From positions 62,001-126,000 of the forward strand of contig NZ_JAJJPA010000012.1 in NCBI RefSeq assembly GCF_020907985.1: DNA of 64,000 nucleotides, given 5' to 3'. Position 1 is the first letter of the stretch. The number at the start of each line of letters is the position of its first letter. The position numbers and the translations under genes are program-made. Under the pieces are notes generated by a model. That model had not been told where the DNA came from and searched no databases. It was given only the letters and a program-made list of their open reading frames with translations. Of the stretch, positions 8,905 to 17,861 are shown one piece after another. The DNA is from Kitasatospora humi. GTDB lineage: Bacteria > Actinomycetota > Actinomycetes > Streptomycetales > Streptomycetaceae.

Positions 8905-11535
8905 GTGACCCCAGCAGCACCCGCACCCGGCAGTGCCGAGGCCTTGCACGCCCGGATCGCCAACCGGATGTCGGCGACGATCCCCGCGCGACGCCTGTTC
9001 GTCGACGACGATTGGCTGTACCTGCAGGACCCGGCCATGCCGGTGCTGGCACACGGCTGGAAGCTGCACGTCTCGGCCCGGCCCGAGCAACTCGCGGACC
9101 TGGTCGACCTGGTGCTCCCGGTACTGCTGCGGCACACCTGCGACGCCAAGGTCGTCGCAGGCGCGGACCTGTTGCGCTCGATGAACAGCGGCACGCACGG
9201 CTCCGCCGTCATCGGCAAGGCCGTCACCGTCTACCCGCACCCCGATGCCCTGGTCACCGTCGGGCTGGCGCTGGCCGCCGTGCTCGCCGGTCGGGTCGGG
9301 CCGCGCGTGGTGAGCGACCGGCGGTTGCGGCCGGACGCCCCGGTCTACTACCGGTACGGCCCGTTCCACGTCGCCGACGGGAACCCCGAGCCCGTCATCA
9401 TCGGGCCGGACGGTGATGAGTTCCCCGGGGCCGCCGAACCGCGCTACCGCCAACCGCCCTGGGTGGTCGACCCGTTCGGCGCGCTCGTCGCACCGTCCCG
9501 GGCGGGCGCGAGCCTTGCTGACGGCCGCTACCGGATCACCGCCGGCATCAGCCGGTCACCGCGCGGCAATGTGTACCGGGCAGTCGAGGCCGCGACCAGA
9601 CGGGCAGTGGTGATCAAGCAGGCGCGGGCGTTCGTCGCCGAGGACACCACCGGACTCGACGCCCGGGGCCGGCTTCGGCATGAGCGACGGGTACTCGGCC
9701 AGCTCACCGGTCTGCCCGAAGTGCCGCAGCTGGTCGACTACTTCAGCCACGGCGACGACGAGTACCTGGTCAGCGGCGACTGCGGACCTCGCGACCTGCG
9801 CCGGGACGTCCTCGCGCGGGGGCCGTACCAGGCGGTCGCGGGCGCGGAACGCGACGGGTGGGCGCTGGCCCGCGAACTGCTGCGGGCGCTGGACGCGGTG
9901 CACGCGCGCGGAGTCGTGGTGTGCGACCTCAAGCCCGCCAACATCGTGCTCGACGCCACCGGTCCGTGCTATCTGGTGGACTTCGGAGTCAGCGCCCTGG
10001 ACGGCGAACGGCCGCAGGGGTCCACCCCTGGGTACGGACTTCCGGTTCACGGTCCTGTTCGATGCGCCGATGATTACTACGCATTGGGAACCACCCTGCA
10101 CTACGCGCTGACCGGGCTGGACCCGGTGGTGCTCGACTCCGACCCGACCACGAACCGGGACCGCACCCTGGCCTGCCTCGCGGCCGTCCTCACCGATCCC
10201 GAGCACCCGCTCGTGGCGCTGGTGGCCGGTCTGCTGAGCCTCGACGCCGATGCACGCACGGCGGCCGCGAACACCCTGCGGAACGGCGCGGCGGCCACGA
10301 ACGCCCTGCGGAACGGCGCGGCGGCCACGAACGCCCTGCGGAACGGCGGGACCGCGCGGCCGGTGGCCGGCCGCCCGCGTCCGCCCACCGTTGACGGCCG
10401 CCTGCTCGCCGCGGTCGTCGACCACACGGTGACCACCTGCGTGCGGATGGCCCGCGAACTGGTCGCCACGCCGCGGCGCGTCGGCCGGCAGCACACCCTG
10501 CTCTCCCTCTACGACGGCAGCGCCGGCCTCGGCCTGGAACTGCTCCAGCATGCCGACCGCCCCGACGCCCGGGCAGCCGCCGCCGACTTGGCGCGCTGGA
10601 CCGCCGCTCATCCGGCCCTCGACCGGCTCTCGCTCGGCCTGTACGACGGCCGAACCGGCGTGGATCTCTTCCTTGCCCAGGCCGCCGGTCTACCCGGCGT
10701 GGAACTGTCCGCCGGGCGGGCCGGGTCGACGGAGCCGACCGTCGCAGCACCCTCCATCGCCGGCGGCCCGGTCGACAGCCGCCGCACGGATCAGATCTCC
10801 GGCCTCGCCGGTGTCGGCACCGGCCACTTGCTCCTGGCCCGCCAGGCCCAGACGGCAGGCCGCCACGCCGACGCCCGGTACCACCAGGCACTCGCCGCCG
10901 AGTGCGCGCGCGATCTGCTCGCCCAACCACCCGGTCGGCTGCCCGAGGAGCCCAACCCCGGCACGGCGGCGCTGGCCGAGGGCTTCGCACACGGTCGGGC
11001 CGGGACAGCACACTTCCTCATCGGCATTCCCGCCGCACGATCCGTGGCCGGGCGGATCGTTGACGACCTCGCCGCCGAACTCCCGCGCATCGTCTCCGAG
11101 GCCGCCCGCCCCGGCGCCACCCGGCGCTACGGCTCCTGGTGCCGCGGCCTGGCCGGCATCGGCGCCGTCCTCGTCCAAGCGGGTCGGCGCCGGGAGGACG
11201 AGCAGCTCGTCGAGCTGGCCGTCGAGGCCGCCGACGCCTGCCGCGCGCTCGCGCCGTACCTGGGTCTCACCGTGCAGTGCTGCGGTCTGGCCGGAGTCGG
11301 CGAGTTGCTCGTCGACCTGGCCGTGACCACCGGGGAGGAACGGCACTGGCAGGCGGCCGAGGACATCGCCGCACTCATCCTCACACGCAGCGTCGGCCCG
11401 GTTGAACAGCCGCGCTTTCCCGGTAGCGGACTTGACGAGGAGTCAGCAGCTTGGGCGCTCGGCACCCCGGGCGTGCTCTCCTTCTTCCGTCGGCTCCACC
11501 GCCGGGGCGGACCACGGCTCGGCATGCTCGATTGA
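8905..11535 (+). CDS. Class IV-like lanthionine synthetase (LanL): lyase, kinase and cyclase domains
   Basis: 876 residues. Residues 1-200 match the phosphoSer/Thr lyase domain of LanKC/LanL proteins. A Ser/Thr kinase follows: Lys238 in VVIKQAR, catalytic loop VCDLKPANIVL (Asp341), VDFGVS (Asp359). Residues 453-482 are a tandem repeat linker. The C-terminal LanC-like cyclase has the glycine-rich motifs GLAGVGTG and GFAHGRAG and zinc-ligand positions SWCRGLAG (Cys746) and QCCGLAG (Cys792, Cys793). Class III LanKC enzymes lack these ligands, so class IV fits better. The third ligand being Cys rather than the usual His is notable. The start is GTG 8905, with GGGAGG upstream. No exporter or protease gene is adjacent, so this is a minimal locus. 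Confidence 0.88.
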   Translation: MTPAAPAPGSAEALHARIANRMSATIPARRLFVDDDWLYLQDPAMPVLAHGWKLHVSARPEQLADLVDLVLPVLLRHTCDAKVVAGADLLRSMNSGTHGSAVIGKAVTVYPHPDALVTVGLALAAVLAGRVGPRVVSDRRLRPDAPVYYRYGPFHVADGNPEPVIIGPDGDEFPGAAEPRYRQPPWVVDPFGALVAPSRAGASLADGRYRITAGISRSPRGNVYRAVEAATRRAVVIKQARAFVAEDTTGLDARGRLRHERRVLGQLTGLPEVPQLVDYFSHGDDEYLVSGDCGPRDLRRDVLARGPYQAVAGAERDGWALARELLRALDAVHARGVVVCDLKPANIVLDATGPCYLVDFGVSALDGERPQGSTPGYGLPVHGPVRCADDYYALGTTLHYALTGLDPVVLDSDPTTNRDRTLACLAAVLTDPEHPLVALVAGLLSLDADARTAAANTLRNGAAATNALRNGAAATNALRNGGTARPVAGRPRPPTVDGRLLAAVVDHTVTTCVRMARELVATPRRVGRQHTLLSLYDGSAGLGLELLQHADRPDARAAAADLARWTAAHPALDRLSLGLYDGRTGVDLFLAQAAGLPGVELSAGRAGSTEPTVAAPSIAGGPVDSRRTDQISGLAGVGTGHLLLARQAQTAGRHADARYHQALAAECARDLLAQPPGRLPEEPNPGTAALAEGFAHGRAGTAHFLIGIPAARSVAGRIVDDLAAELPRIVSEAARPGATRRYGSWCRGLAGIGAVLVQAGRRREDEQLVELAVEAADACRALAPYLGLTVQCCGLAGVGELLVDLAVTTGEERHWQAAEDIAALILTRSVGPVEQPRFPGSGLDEESAAWALGTPGVLSFFRRLHRRGGPRLGMLD
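10261..10350 (+). repeat. Three in-frame 30-bp tandem repeats inside lanL
   Basis: Three consecutive 30-base units start at 10261, 10291 and 10321. They encode AA(N/T)(T/N)(T/A)LRNGA-type decapeptides, with the second and third copies nearly identical. They form the linker between the kinase and cyclase domains. Confidence 0.9.
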
Positions 11536-11690
11536 GGCGGCCCCTTGGGTGAGCGCCGGCGAAGGGGGTCGCTTCGTCGCGATCGCCTGGGCCGGCGCAT
11601 GCGGCCACCGGCGGCGGAGCGGTAGCGCACCGCTGCGGTGAAGTGGACCATGTGGCTGTCCCGGGCAGCGGTGCCATCCTCGTGAGCGGC

Positions 11691-12461
11691 TCAGCCGCAG
11701 CGGGCCAGCAGCACCAAGAACGGCGGCAGCCCGGCGCGTTCGGGCTGCTGGGCGGCAACCGCCGCGCTCGGACGCGGCTCGTCGGCGTGCTCCAGCACGA
11801 AGCCGTGCCGCAGCAGCGCCCTCAAGTAGCCGGTGAGCGTGCGGTGGTGGTTGCCGGCGCGGCGAACGGCCGACCGGTTGGCGCTGCGCCAGAAGCCCTC
11901 GGCGAGGTAGTCCCCGACCACTCGGCGCGTGGTGCCGTCGGCGGCCTGCGTCCAACTGGCGTGCGGTGCCTCGAAACAGGGGTGCGGAACGGTGAAGGTC
12001 AGGCGGCCGGCCGGGCGCAGCACCCGCCGGACGGCGGCCAGTGCGGCATCGAGGTCGGGCACGTTGTTGAGAGCGAGGCCTGCGGTGACCCAGTCCATCG
12101 AGTCGGACGCCACGGTTGCGAGTAGGCAGGCGTCGTCCACGGCGTAGGCCACGCTGCCGGGTTCCGCGCCTCCACCGGACCGGGCGTGCTCGATCATGCG
12201 GGGCGAGGGGTCGATGCCCAGCGCGGTGGCCCCACGGGTGGCGACCGCCCGGGTGATGAGGCCCTCCCCGCATCCCACGTCCAGCACCTGCTGTCCCGTC
12301 AGGTCGGCGGGGAGTTGCTCGAGCAGGATGACGCGATCGAAGTCGTTCAGCGCGGAGCCGGACCGCAGCAGCTCGACGTACCAGTCGGCGATGCTGTCCC
12401 AGGTGTCGGCGTTCTCGACGCCCTCGCGGTCCCTCTGGGCGCTCTCACTGTTCTCATTCAT
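11691..12461 (-). CDS. Class I SAM-dependent methyltransferase
   Basis: A 256-residue Rossmann methyltransferase: motif I is VLDVGCGEGLITRAVA, followed by the acidic ribose-binding residue in ALGIDPSP. Later come DDACLLATVASDSMDWVTAGLALNNV (motifs II/III, Methyltransf_11 style) and LRPAGRLTFTVPHP. It most resembles small-molecule or UbiE-like methyltransferases; no substrate can be given. The ATG at 12461 gives the normal family N-terminus; a longer reading adds about 34 unlikely residues. It converges on the LanL gene, and its C-terminal end is 155 bases from it. Involvement in lanthipeptide modification is possible but unsupported. Confidence 0.82.
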   Translation of the reverse strand: MNENSESAQRDREGVENADTWDSIADWYVELLRSGSALNDFDRVILLEQLPADLTGQQVLDVGCGEGLITRAVATRGATALGIDPSPRMIEHARSGGGAEPGSVAYAVDDACLLATVASDSMDWVTAGLALNNVPDLDAALAAVRRVLRPAGRLTFTVPHPCFEAPHASWTQAADGTTRRVVGDYLAEGFWRSANRSAVRRAGNHHRTLTGYLRALLRHGFVLEHADEPRPSAAVAAQQPERAGLPPFLVLLARCG

Positions 12462-12712
12462 CGAGAACCGGACCCTAGCCGGTCGCGTCGGGGACGGGCC
12501 AGTGGTTCGCGGGCTTCGCTTGGGAGTGGCACCAGGTCCGTGGTGTAGCTGGGTACACCTCACAGACGGGGGTCATTGCCATCGTGGCAGTGGTTGCGTG
12601 CGGCGCTCCCGATGACCCGTCAGGGCAGTTCTCCTGATAGACCTGCGAACCGGCAACGGGCGGATCGCCGTCAAGCCCGCCTGACGCATCGCCGACCGTG
12701 AAGCCGCGGGAG

Positions 12713-13477
12713 CTAGCGAAGTTGCAGCAACGCTGTCAGGTCGGCGATCTCCCGGATACCGGCCGCCGCGGCAGCGCGGGACTCGGCGCCGGGGCCGAGG
12801 CGGTTGAGCCAGCAGGCCTGGAGGCCGGCTGCCCGGGCGGCCAGTGCGTCGTGGGCCAAGTGGTCGCCGACGTGCAGCACGTGGGCCGGGTCGACGCCGA
12901 GGCGCTCGGCGGTGCGGTGGAACATCCGAGGGTCGGGCTTCTGGTAGCCGCTCTCGTTCGCGGAGGTGACGCAGCTGAAGTGGTCCAGCCCCACCTTGGC
13001 CGGGTCGGTGTTGCCGTTGGTGGTGACCGCCAGCGGGTAGTGCTCGGCCAACGCCCCGAGCACGGCGACCACTTCCGGGAACGGCTTCATGGCGGCCCAG
13101 CGGGTCTCGTTGTAGGTGGTGAACATCTCGGCGACCCGCTCCGGCCGCGCAGGTTGTCCGCACTCCTCCAGGGCCATCGTGAACGAAGCCTTGCGGATGG
13201 CCTCCAGCGTGGCTCCGGGCTCGGCGGCGGCCGAGGCCACCGTCCAGAGCTCGGCCAGCCACTCCCCCGTCACCGGCCCACCGGGACGGCACAGGCCCTC
13301 CGCCCGGAGCCGCCCGGCCGTCGCCGCGATCGCCACGGCGAACGAGGCGCCGAAGTCCCACAGGGTGTCGTCCGCGTCGAAGGAGATGGCGGCGATCGGC
13401 GGGAGCGGAGAGGTCTGAGCCGTCGCGGGCCCAACAGGCGTCACGGGTATCGACGACTCGGCACGAGAGGAGGGCAT
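12713..13477 (-). CDS. HAD family hydrolase
   Basis: 254 residues with the haloacid dehalogenase phosphatase fold. Motif I is SFDADDTLWDF (nucleophile and acid/base Asp in DADDT), motif II is in LAVTTNGN, and motif III/IV lies around YQKPDPRMF and VLHVGDHLAHDALAARAAG. The C1-type helical cap lies between motifs I and II. Similar to YjjG/Gph-like phosphatases acting on small phosphorylated metabolites. The N-terminal 27 residues before AAISF are loose, so the true start may be somewhat downstream. It stands alone between unrelated genes. Confidence 0.85.
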   Translation of the reverse strand: MPSSRAESSIPVTPVGPATAQTSPLPPIAAISFDADDTLWDFGASFAVAIAATAGRLRAEGLCRPGGPVTGEWLAELWTVASAAAEPGATLEAIRKASFTMALEECGQPARPERVAEMFTTYNETRWAAMKPFPEVVAVLGALAEHYPLAVTTNGNTDPAKVGLDHFSCVTSANESGYQKPDPRMFHRTAERLGVDPAHVLHVGDHLAHDALAARAAGLQACWLNRLGPGAESRAAAAAGIREIADLTALLQLR

Positions 13478-13610
13478 GCGAGCAACTCTAGCCTCCGCCT
13501 TTCAGTTGGGTTCGGCTGGTGGTGTCGGTGATGGGGCGTGGGCCGGCTGGGCCTGGGGCATGCCGACGCCTCATCGACCCCGAGGGGCGCACCGCATTCC
13601 CCGACGCAGG

Positions 13611-14108
13611 TCACGCCACCGCGAACTGCGCCACGTACTCCGCGAAGGGCGGGATACCGACCTCGGCACGGCGGGCGTCCATCAGCTCCGGCTCCTCGCA
13701 CGGGAACGGGACGGGGGCGCCGTCGCGGATCCCGGCGATCTGGGTGCCGTAGATCTGCGGGCGGCCCTCGTTGACCAGGGTGCGGTCACGCAGGAAGGCG
13801 AGGTCCCGCGGGCTGGCGGCCCCCTCGGTGACGGCAGCGTCCATCAGCGCCAAGGCCCGTCGCTGGACGTCGAGTTGGCGATCCGCGTGCTGAGCGATCA
13901 GCCAGGCGGCCCGGGCGCCGTCCTCTCCGACGAGAGCCGCCGTGGGCCATCCGTGCTCGTCCATGATCTCGGCGAGGCGGTCGGCATGCCGGGTGGTGAG
14001 GCGGCGCCAGGCGAGTTGGGCGACCGGGTCCTCACTGTTCGCCTTAACGGCGCCCTGGTGATCGGCGGCGGCCATGGCGGTGAGTTCGGCTGCCAGAGTG
14101 TCATTCAC
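13611..14108 (-). CDS. DUF6624 family protein
   Basis: A 165-residue cytoplasmic, mostly helical protein. It carries the pattern of the uncharacterised DUF6624 family: an N-terminal helix, a central H-x2-R-x5-M-x2-HGWP region (RHADRLAEIMDEHGWPTAALVG), AAWLIAQHAD, and a C-terminal DRTLVNEGRPQIYGTQ followed by VGIPPFAEYVAQF. Function is unknown. I chose GTG 14108, which has GGAG eight bases upstream; a longer reading to 14195 has no ribosome binding site. Confidence 0.7.
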   Translation of the reverse strand: MNDTLAAELTAMAAADHQGAVKANSEDPVAQLAWRRLTTRHADRLAEIMDEHGWPTAALVGEDGARAAWLIAQHADRQLDVQRRALALMDAAVTEGAASPRDLAFLRDRTLVNEGRPQIYGTQIAGIRDGAPVPFPCEEPELMDARRAEVGIPPFAEYVAQFAVA

Positions 14109-14330
14109 TGATGACTCCAAGGGATAGGGGGAGTATGACCACGCAAATTTAAGGCCATCAGCGAGATTGAGAATCGTTCCGAAGGATGGTGACAACGGCC
14201 GGATTTCATCGGGATAATGGATCTACGCCGAAACGCAGAGCGGGGAAGTCGGCCCCGCCGACTTTCCCCGCAACAGCAACAGCAACCGCAGCGGCAACAG
14301 CACCAGCAGCGCCGCCGGCAACTGCCGTGC

Positions 14331-15815
14331 CTACAGCCGCACCGCGGCGTCGGCGTCCACGAGCCCGTGCCCGTAGAAACCGTTGTCCAGTGGCGATCCC
14401 TCACAGCCGGCCGCCCAGGCGCCGGTGCCGCCGGGGTTGAACGGGCCGCTGGGGCAGGCGATCGGGTGGGCCTCGGCGGTGAGCAGCGCGGTCAGTTCCT
14501 CCGGGCTCGCACCGGGATGGGCGCCGGCGAGCAGCGCGACCACACCGGTGACATGCGGAGTGGCCATGGAAGTGCCCTGCATGTAGCCGTACTTGTTGCC
14601 TGGCAGGGTGGAGAGCACCCGCCCGTTGCGGTCCGGGGTGTCGGGGATCTGGTACTGCGCGTCGCCGCCCGGTGCCGCCACCGTCACCACACCCGCGCCA
14701 TAGCTGGAGTAGTAGGATTTCACGCCCTGGGCGCCGACCGCCGACACCGCGATCACGCCCGGGAGTTCGGCCGGGAGCTCGAGGCAGCTGTCGTCGACGG
14801 GCCTGGTCACCGGGGTGGTGTCGTCGGGGCTCATGGTGTCCGTGGTCTTGTGGGCCAGGTCGGTGTTGTAGTTGCCGGCCGCCGCGACGTTCAGCACGCC
14901 GTTGTCCTGGGAGTACTCGACGGCGCGCCGCACCGCCGTGACGATGGCGGCCTGGTCCGGGTCGCCCTGGCAGTTGTACAGCCACGGGTCGATGAAGTAG
15001 CTGCTGTTGGTCACCTGGAAGTGGTGCCCGGCCGCCCAGACGAAGCCGCAGACCGCGTACTCCGGGTAGATGAAGCCGCCGTCGTCCACCACCTTCACCG
15101 CCGCCAGCCGCACATCGGGCGCGATGCCGACGATGCCCTTGCCGTTCTTGGCCGCCGCGATGGTGCCCGCGACACGGGTGCCGTGCGGACTGGTGGTGGG
15201 CTGCCAGGACTGCCAACTGGTGTCCGGTGCACCGCCATTGGCACAGGAGGCGGAGAGCGACGGGTCCACGTTGGCGGCCAGGTCCTCATGGGTGGCGTCG
15301 ATCCCGGAGTCCAGCACCCCCACCACCACGCCGCGGCTGCCGAGGGTGACCTGGTGCGCCTTGTCGGCGCCGATCTCGCGCAGGTCCCACTGCTCGGCCT
15401 CCAGCGGCTCGCTGCCATCGGCGGGCGCGGCGGCCGGCGGAGCGGCGACCTCGGCGGTCTCCACATCTCCCTGCGGAATGCCGGCGGTGCGGGTGGCGCC
15501 GACCGAGTCAATGCCGCCCAGGCCGCGGAGCGTCGCCGCGAAGGCGGTGTTGTTCGAGCGGGCGATGACCACACCGATCTGCTCGGAGGCGTGGACCACG
15601 GTGCCGCCGGCCGCGGTGATCTCCCGCTCGGCCTTCTGCACCTGGCCGTGGTTGGCCCTGGTGTTGACCAGGTAGCTCAGCAGCGGCCCGGTCTTGCCCG
15701 CCGGCGCCGGCGTGGCCGCCGAGGCGACTCCGGCGGGCAGGGCGAGCGAGACCGCGGTGGCCAGGGCCAGCCCGGCGGCGGCTCCGCGCACCTTGTGTAT
15801 TCGACGAACTCCCAT
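14331..15815 (-). CDS. Secreted S8 family serine peptidase (subtilisin-like)
   Basis: A 494-residue secreted protease. The N-terminus is a typical signal peptide: RRIHK, a hydrophobic stretch and ASAA. A prodomain follows (roughly residues 35-135, LLSYLVNTRANHGQVQKAEREI). The subtilase triad is in place: Asp169 (VVGVLDSGID), His211 (SPHGTRVAGT) and Ser416 (GTSMATPHVTG), with the oxyanion-hole Asn in NVAAAGNYNTD. ATG 15815 is preceded by GGAGGGG. It should act outside the cell as a general endopeptidase. It is not in an operon; the gene downstream (13611) reads the same way but is separate. Confidence 0.93.
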   Translation of the reverse strand: MGVRRIHKVRGAAAGLALATAVSLALPAGVASAATPAPAGKTGPLLSYLVNTRANHGQVQKAEREITAAGGTVVHASEQIGVVIARSNNTAFAATLRGLGGIDSVGATRTAGIPQGDVETAEVAAPPAAAPADGSEPLEAEQWDLREIGADKAHQVTLGSRGVVVGVLDSGIDATHEDLAANVDPSLSASCANGGAPDTSWQSWQPTTSPHGTRVAGTIAAAKNGKGIVGIAPDVRLAAVKVVDDGGFIYPEYAVCGFVWAAGHHFQVTNSSYFIDPWLYNCQGDPDQAAIVTAVRRAVEYSQDNGVLNVAAAGNYNTDLAHKTTDTMSPDDTTPVTRPVDDSCLELPAELPGVIAVSAVGAQGVKSYYSSYGAGVVTVAAPGGDAQYQIPDTPDRNGRVLSTLPGNKYGYMQGTSMATPHVTGVVALLAGAHPGASPEELTALLTAEAHPIACPSGPFNPGGTGAWAAGCEGSPLDNGFYGHGLVDADAAVRL

Positions 15816-15978
15816 GGGGTCTGCCCCTCCCGGTTGCGTCGGCGCGGCGGCCGGGGCCTCCGCGCTTGGGTAGCCGAAAGGTAATGTCCCGGCAATGCGC
15901 CACACAAGGGTTGGGACTGAAGGGAGTTCGGTAAACCTGTGAGAAATCCGGTCAGTTTGGCCGGAGTTGGACGGGTGC

Positions 15979-16698
15979 TCAGACTTGCGGGCCGGACGGG
16001 TCCTGCGGCGCCCATACGTCCGGCGCCGGAACGTCCGGCGCCCCGGGCTCCGGGTCGAAGACGTGCGACAGCGCCAGCGGATGGATCCGCACCAGGTGCG
16101 ACGGCGCGTAGTAGTGGTATCCGTAGTGCCAACGGGCCCGGTTGTGGGCGTCGACGGTGGGCTCCGCGCTACCGTCCTGCGCGGTGACCACCAAGCCGGT
16201 GTGACTCCTGGTGCCGTCGGGACCGGCATAGGTGACGACCACGTCGCCCGGGCGGGCCGAGCCGGGCTGATCGCCCACGTCGGTACCGAGCCGGCTGTCC
16301 ATCAGGTAGTCGTAGAGCGTGTGGTACGGCGGGAGATCGCTGATCAGCAGCAGGTCGTAGGTGGTTCCGTTGGGTGCCGCGTAGTGGAGGTAGGAGTCCT
16401 GCGAATCGTCTGCCCGCAGCCCGGGGACCAGGCCGGCCGCGGCGAGTGCCCTGGCGACGTACTCGGCACACTGGTACTTCGGTTGGTCGGCGCCGAACGC
16501 GACCGGGGTGGGGTCGTTCCAGGCGGTGTCGGCCCAGTGCTGCTCGGCCCAGTCGACTTCGGCGGCGCGCAGCAGGTCACCCGATGCGTCAACGGTGGCC
16601 GCGGGTGCCGGAGTCGCGGCACCGGCCAGGACGAGCACCAGGGCGACTCCGAATGCGCGAGGGCCATGCAAAGGGCCATGCACACGACGCACAGTCAT
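15979..16698 (-). CDS. Secreted amidase-domain (NlpC/P60- or CHAP-like) protein
   Basis: A 239-residue protein with an N-terminal signal sequence (RRVHGPLHGPRAFGVALVLVLAGAATPAPA). It resembles the putative amidase domain family (PF12671-like): AEVDWAEQHWADTAWND, then KYQCAEYVARAL with the likely catalytic Cys, and DVVVTYAGPDGTRSHTGLVV with the likely catalytic His. The C-terminus is a short proline-rich tail. A peptidoglycan or amide-hydrolysing role in the envelope is likely, not proven. It is transcribed toward the S8 peptidase gene, separated by 163 bases. Confidence 0.7.
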   Translation of the reverse strand: MTVRRVHGPLHGPRAFGVALVLVLAGAATPAPAATVDASGDLLRAAEVDWAEQHWADTAWNDPTPVAFGADQPKYQCAEYVARALAAAGLVPGLRADDSQDSYLHYAAPNGTTYDLLLISDLPPYHTLYDYLMDSRLGTDVGDQPGSARPGDVVVTYAGPDGTRSHTGLVVTAQDGSAEPTVDAHNRARWHYGYHYYAPSHLVRIHPLALSHVFDPEPGAPDVPAPDVWAPQDPSGPQV

Positions 16699-16717
16699 CT
16701 TCCTTACGGTTCAGTGG

Positions 16718-17836
16718 CTACGAGAGGTGGTACAGCTCCCGGGCGTTCTCCTCGGCGAGCATTCGGGCGATGCGCTCGCCGTCGACCGCGGTGCAGGCGC
16801 CGGCGCGGCGCCACTGCCGGGTCAGGTCCGCGACGGCGTGGTGGAACTGGGCAGCGCCGGCCAGGTGGAGTTCGGGGAGGCCGTAGCCGTCGGTGGACGC
16901 GAGCACCTTGCCGAAGGGGGCCGGCTCCAGCAGCTCGCCGAGCACGGTGGTGGCGCGCGGACCGACGTGGTTGAGGGTGAGACCGACGTCGGCGTAGACG
17001 TGCGGGAAGAGCTGCGCCAGGCAGCCGGCCTGCCGGTGGTAGGGGTAGCAGTGCAGTAGCACAAGGGGGACGCCGGTGGGCTCGACGGCTCTGACGAACG
17101 GGGTGAGCAGCGCCGGGTCGGCGCGGTGCAGCGTCAGGTCCGGGTCCCCGAAGCCGGTGTGCAGCTGGACCGGTGGCACCGGACGACGCTGGGCGCAGAG
17201 GTCGACGGCGGTCCAGAGCAGGTGACGCAGCAGCACCTGGTCGGTGAGCCGCAGCGGCTGGTCGGCCAGGAAGCGGCCCGCGGCCTCGATCACCTCGGCG
17301 CGGCCGGGACGCTCGGCGGGGACGTCCAGGCCGTGGCGGTAGGCGAGCACCGACTTCACCGCGACGGCTCCGGCCAGTTCGGCGGCGAGCGCCTCGGTGA
17401 GGGCGGCGGACCAGTCGGCGGCCGCGGGCGCGCGGGCGGCGAGCCGCTCGGCGACGCTCTCCAGCCGGACCACCTCGCGCACCGGCGCGCCGGCCGCCGC
17501 ACTCAGTTCGGACAGCCCCAGCAGTGGCTGCCCGGCGGCGGCGACGAGTCCGGTGTCGACGAACAGGGCGCTGAAGCCGGCGGCGCCGAGCAGCCGCCGA
17601 GTGGCCTCCTCGGAGCCGAGGGCGTGCCGGCGGGCCAGGTAGGCGTCGGCCGTGGCGTGCTCCGGGAGCCCCAGGGCGGGCGGGCACCAGCGCCGCACGG
17701 CCAGCCCCAGTGCGCTGTCGAAGGGGTCCGCAGCCGGTGGGCGGTCGGACTCGGTGAGCAGGCTGCGGAAGGCCTCGGGGGTGAGGTCGGCCACGACCAC
17801 GCTGTGCGTGTGGTGGTCGATGAGTGGTGGCAGCAC
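16718..17836 (-). CDS. Amidohydrolase family protein (FluG N-domain-like)
   Basis: A 372-residue amidohydrolase-superfamily TIM barrel. It begins LIDHHTHSVV (HxH metal motif) and has VQLHTGFGDPD and LLHCYPYHRQAG for the later barrel His residues, and ASTDGYGLPEL for the final Asp. The adjacent upstream gene, 25 bases away on the same strand, is a glutamine-synthetase-like enzyme. In the fungal FluG protein an amidohydrolase domain and a GS-like domain are fused, so this pair looks like a split version. A gamma-glutamyl-amide hydrolysis or transfer role is plausible; the substrate is unknown. Confidence 0.8.
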   Translation of the reverse strand: MLPPLIDHHTHSVVVADLTPEAFRSLLTESDRPPAADPFDSALGLAVRRWCPPALGLPEHATADAYLARRHALGSEEATRRLLGAAGFSALFVDTGLVAAAGQPLLGLSELSAAAGAPVREVVRLESVAERLAARAPAAADWSAALTEALAAELAGAVAVKSVLAYRHGLDVPAERPGRAEVIEAAGRFLADQPLRLTDQVLLRHLLWTAVDLCAQRRPVPPVQLHTGFGDPDLTLHRADPALLTPFVRAVEPTGVPLVLLHCYPYHRQAGCLAQLFPHVYADVGLTLNHVGPRATTVLGELLEPAPFGKVLASTDGYGLPELHLAGAAQFHHAVADLTRQWRRAGACTAVDGERIARMLAEENARELYHLS

Positions 17837-17861
17837 GGCGGCCCCTCCGGTTCGTCACATC

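Noticed and set aside
8905..11535. Class III LanKC assignment for the lanthionine synthetase
   Set aside because: The cyclase domain keeps three zinc-ligand positions (Cys746, Cys792, Cys793), which class III enzymes lack.
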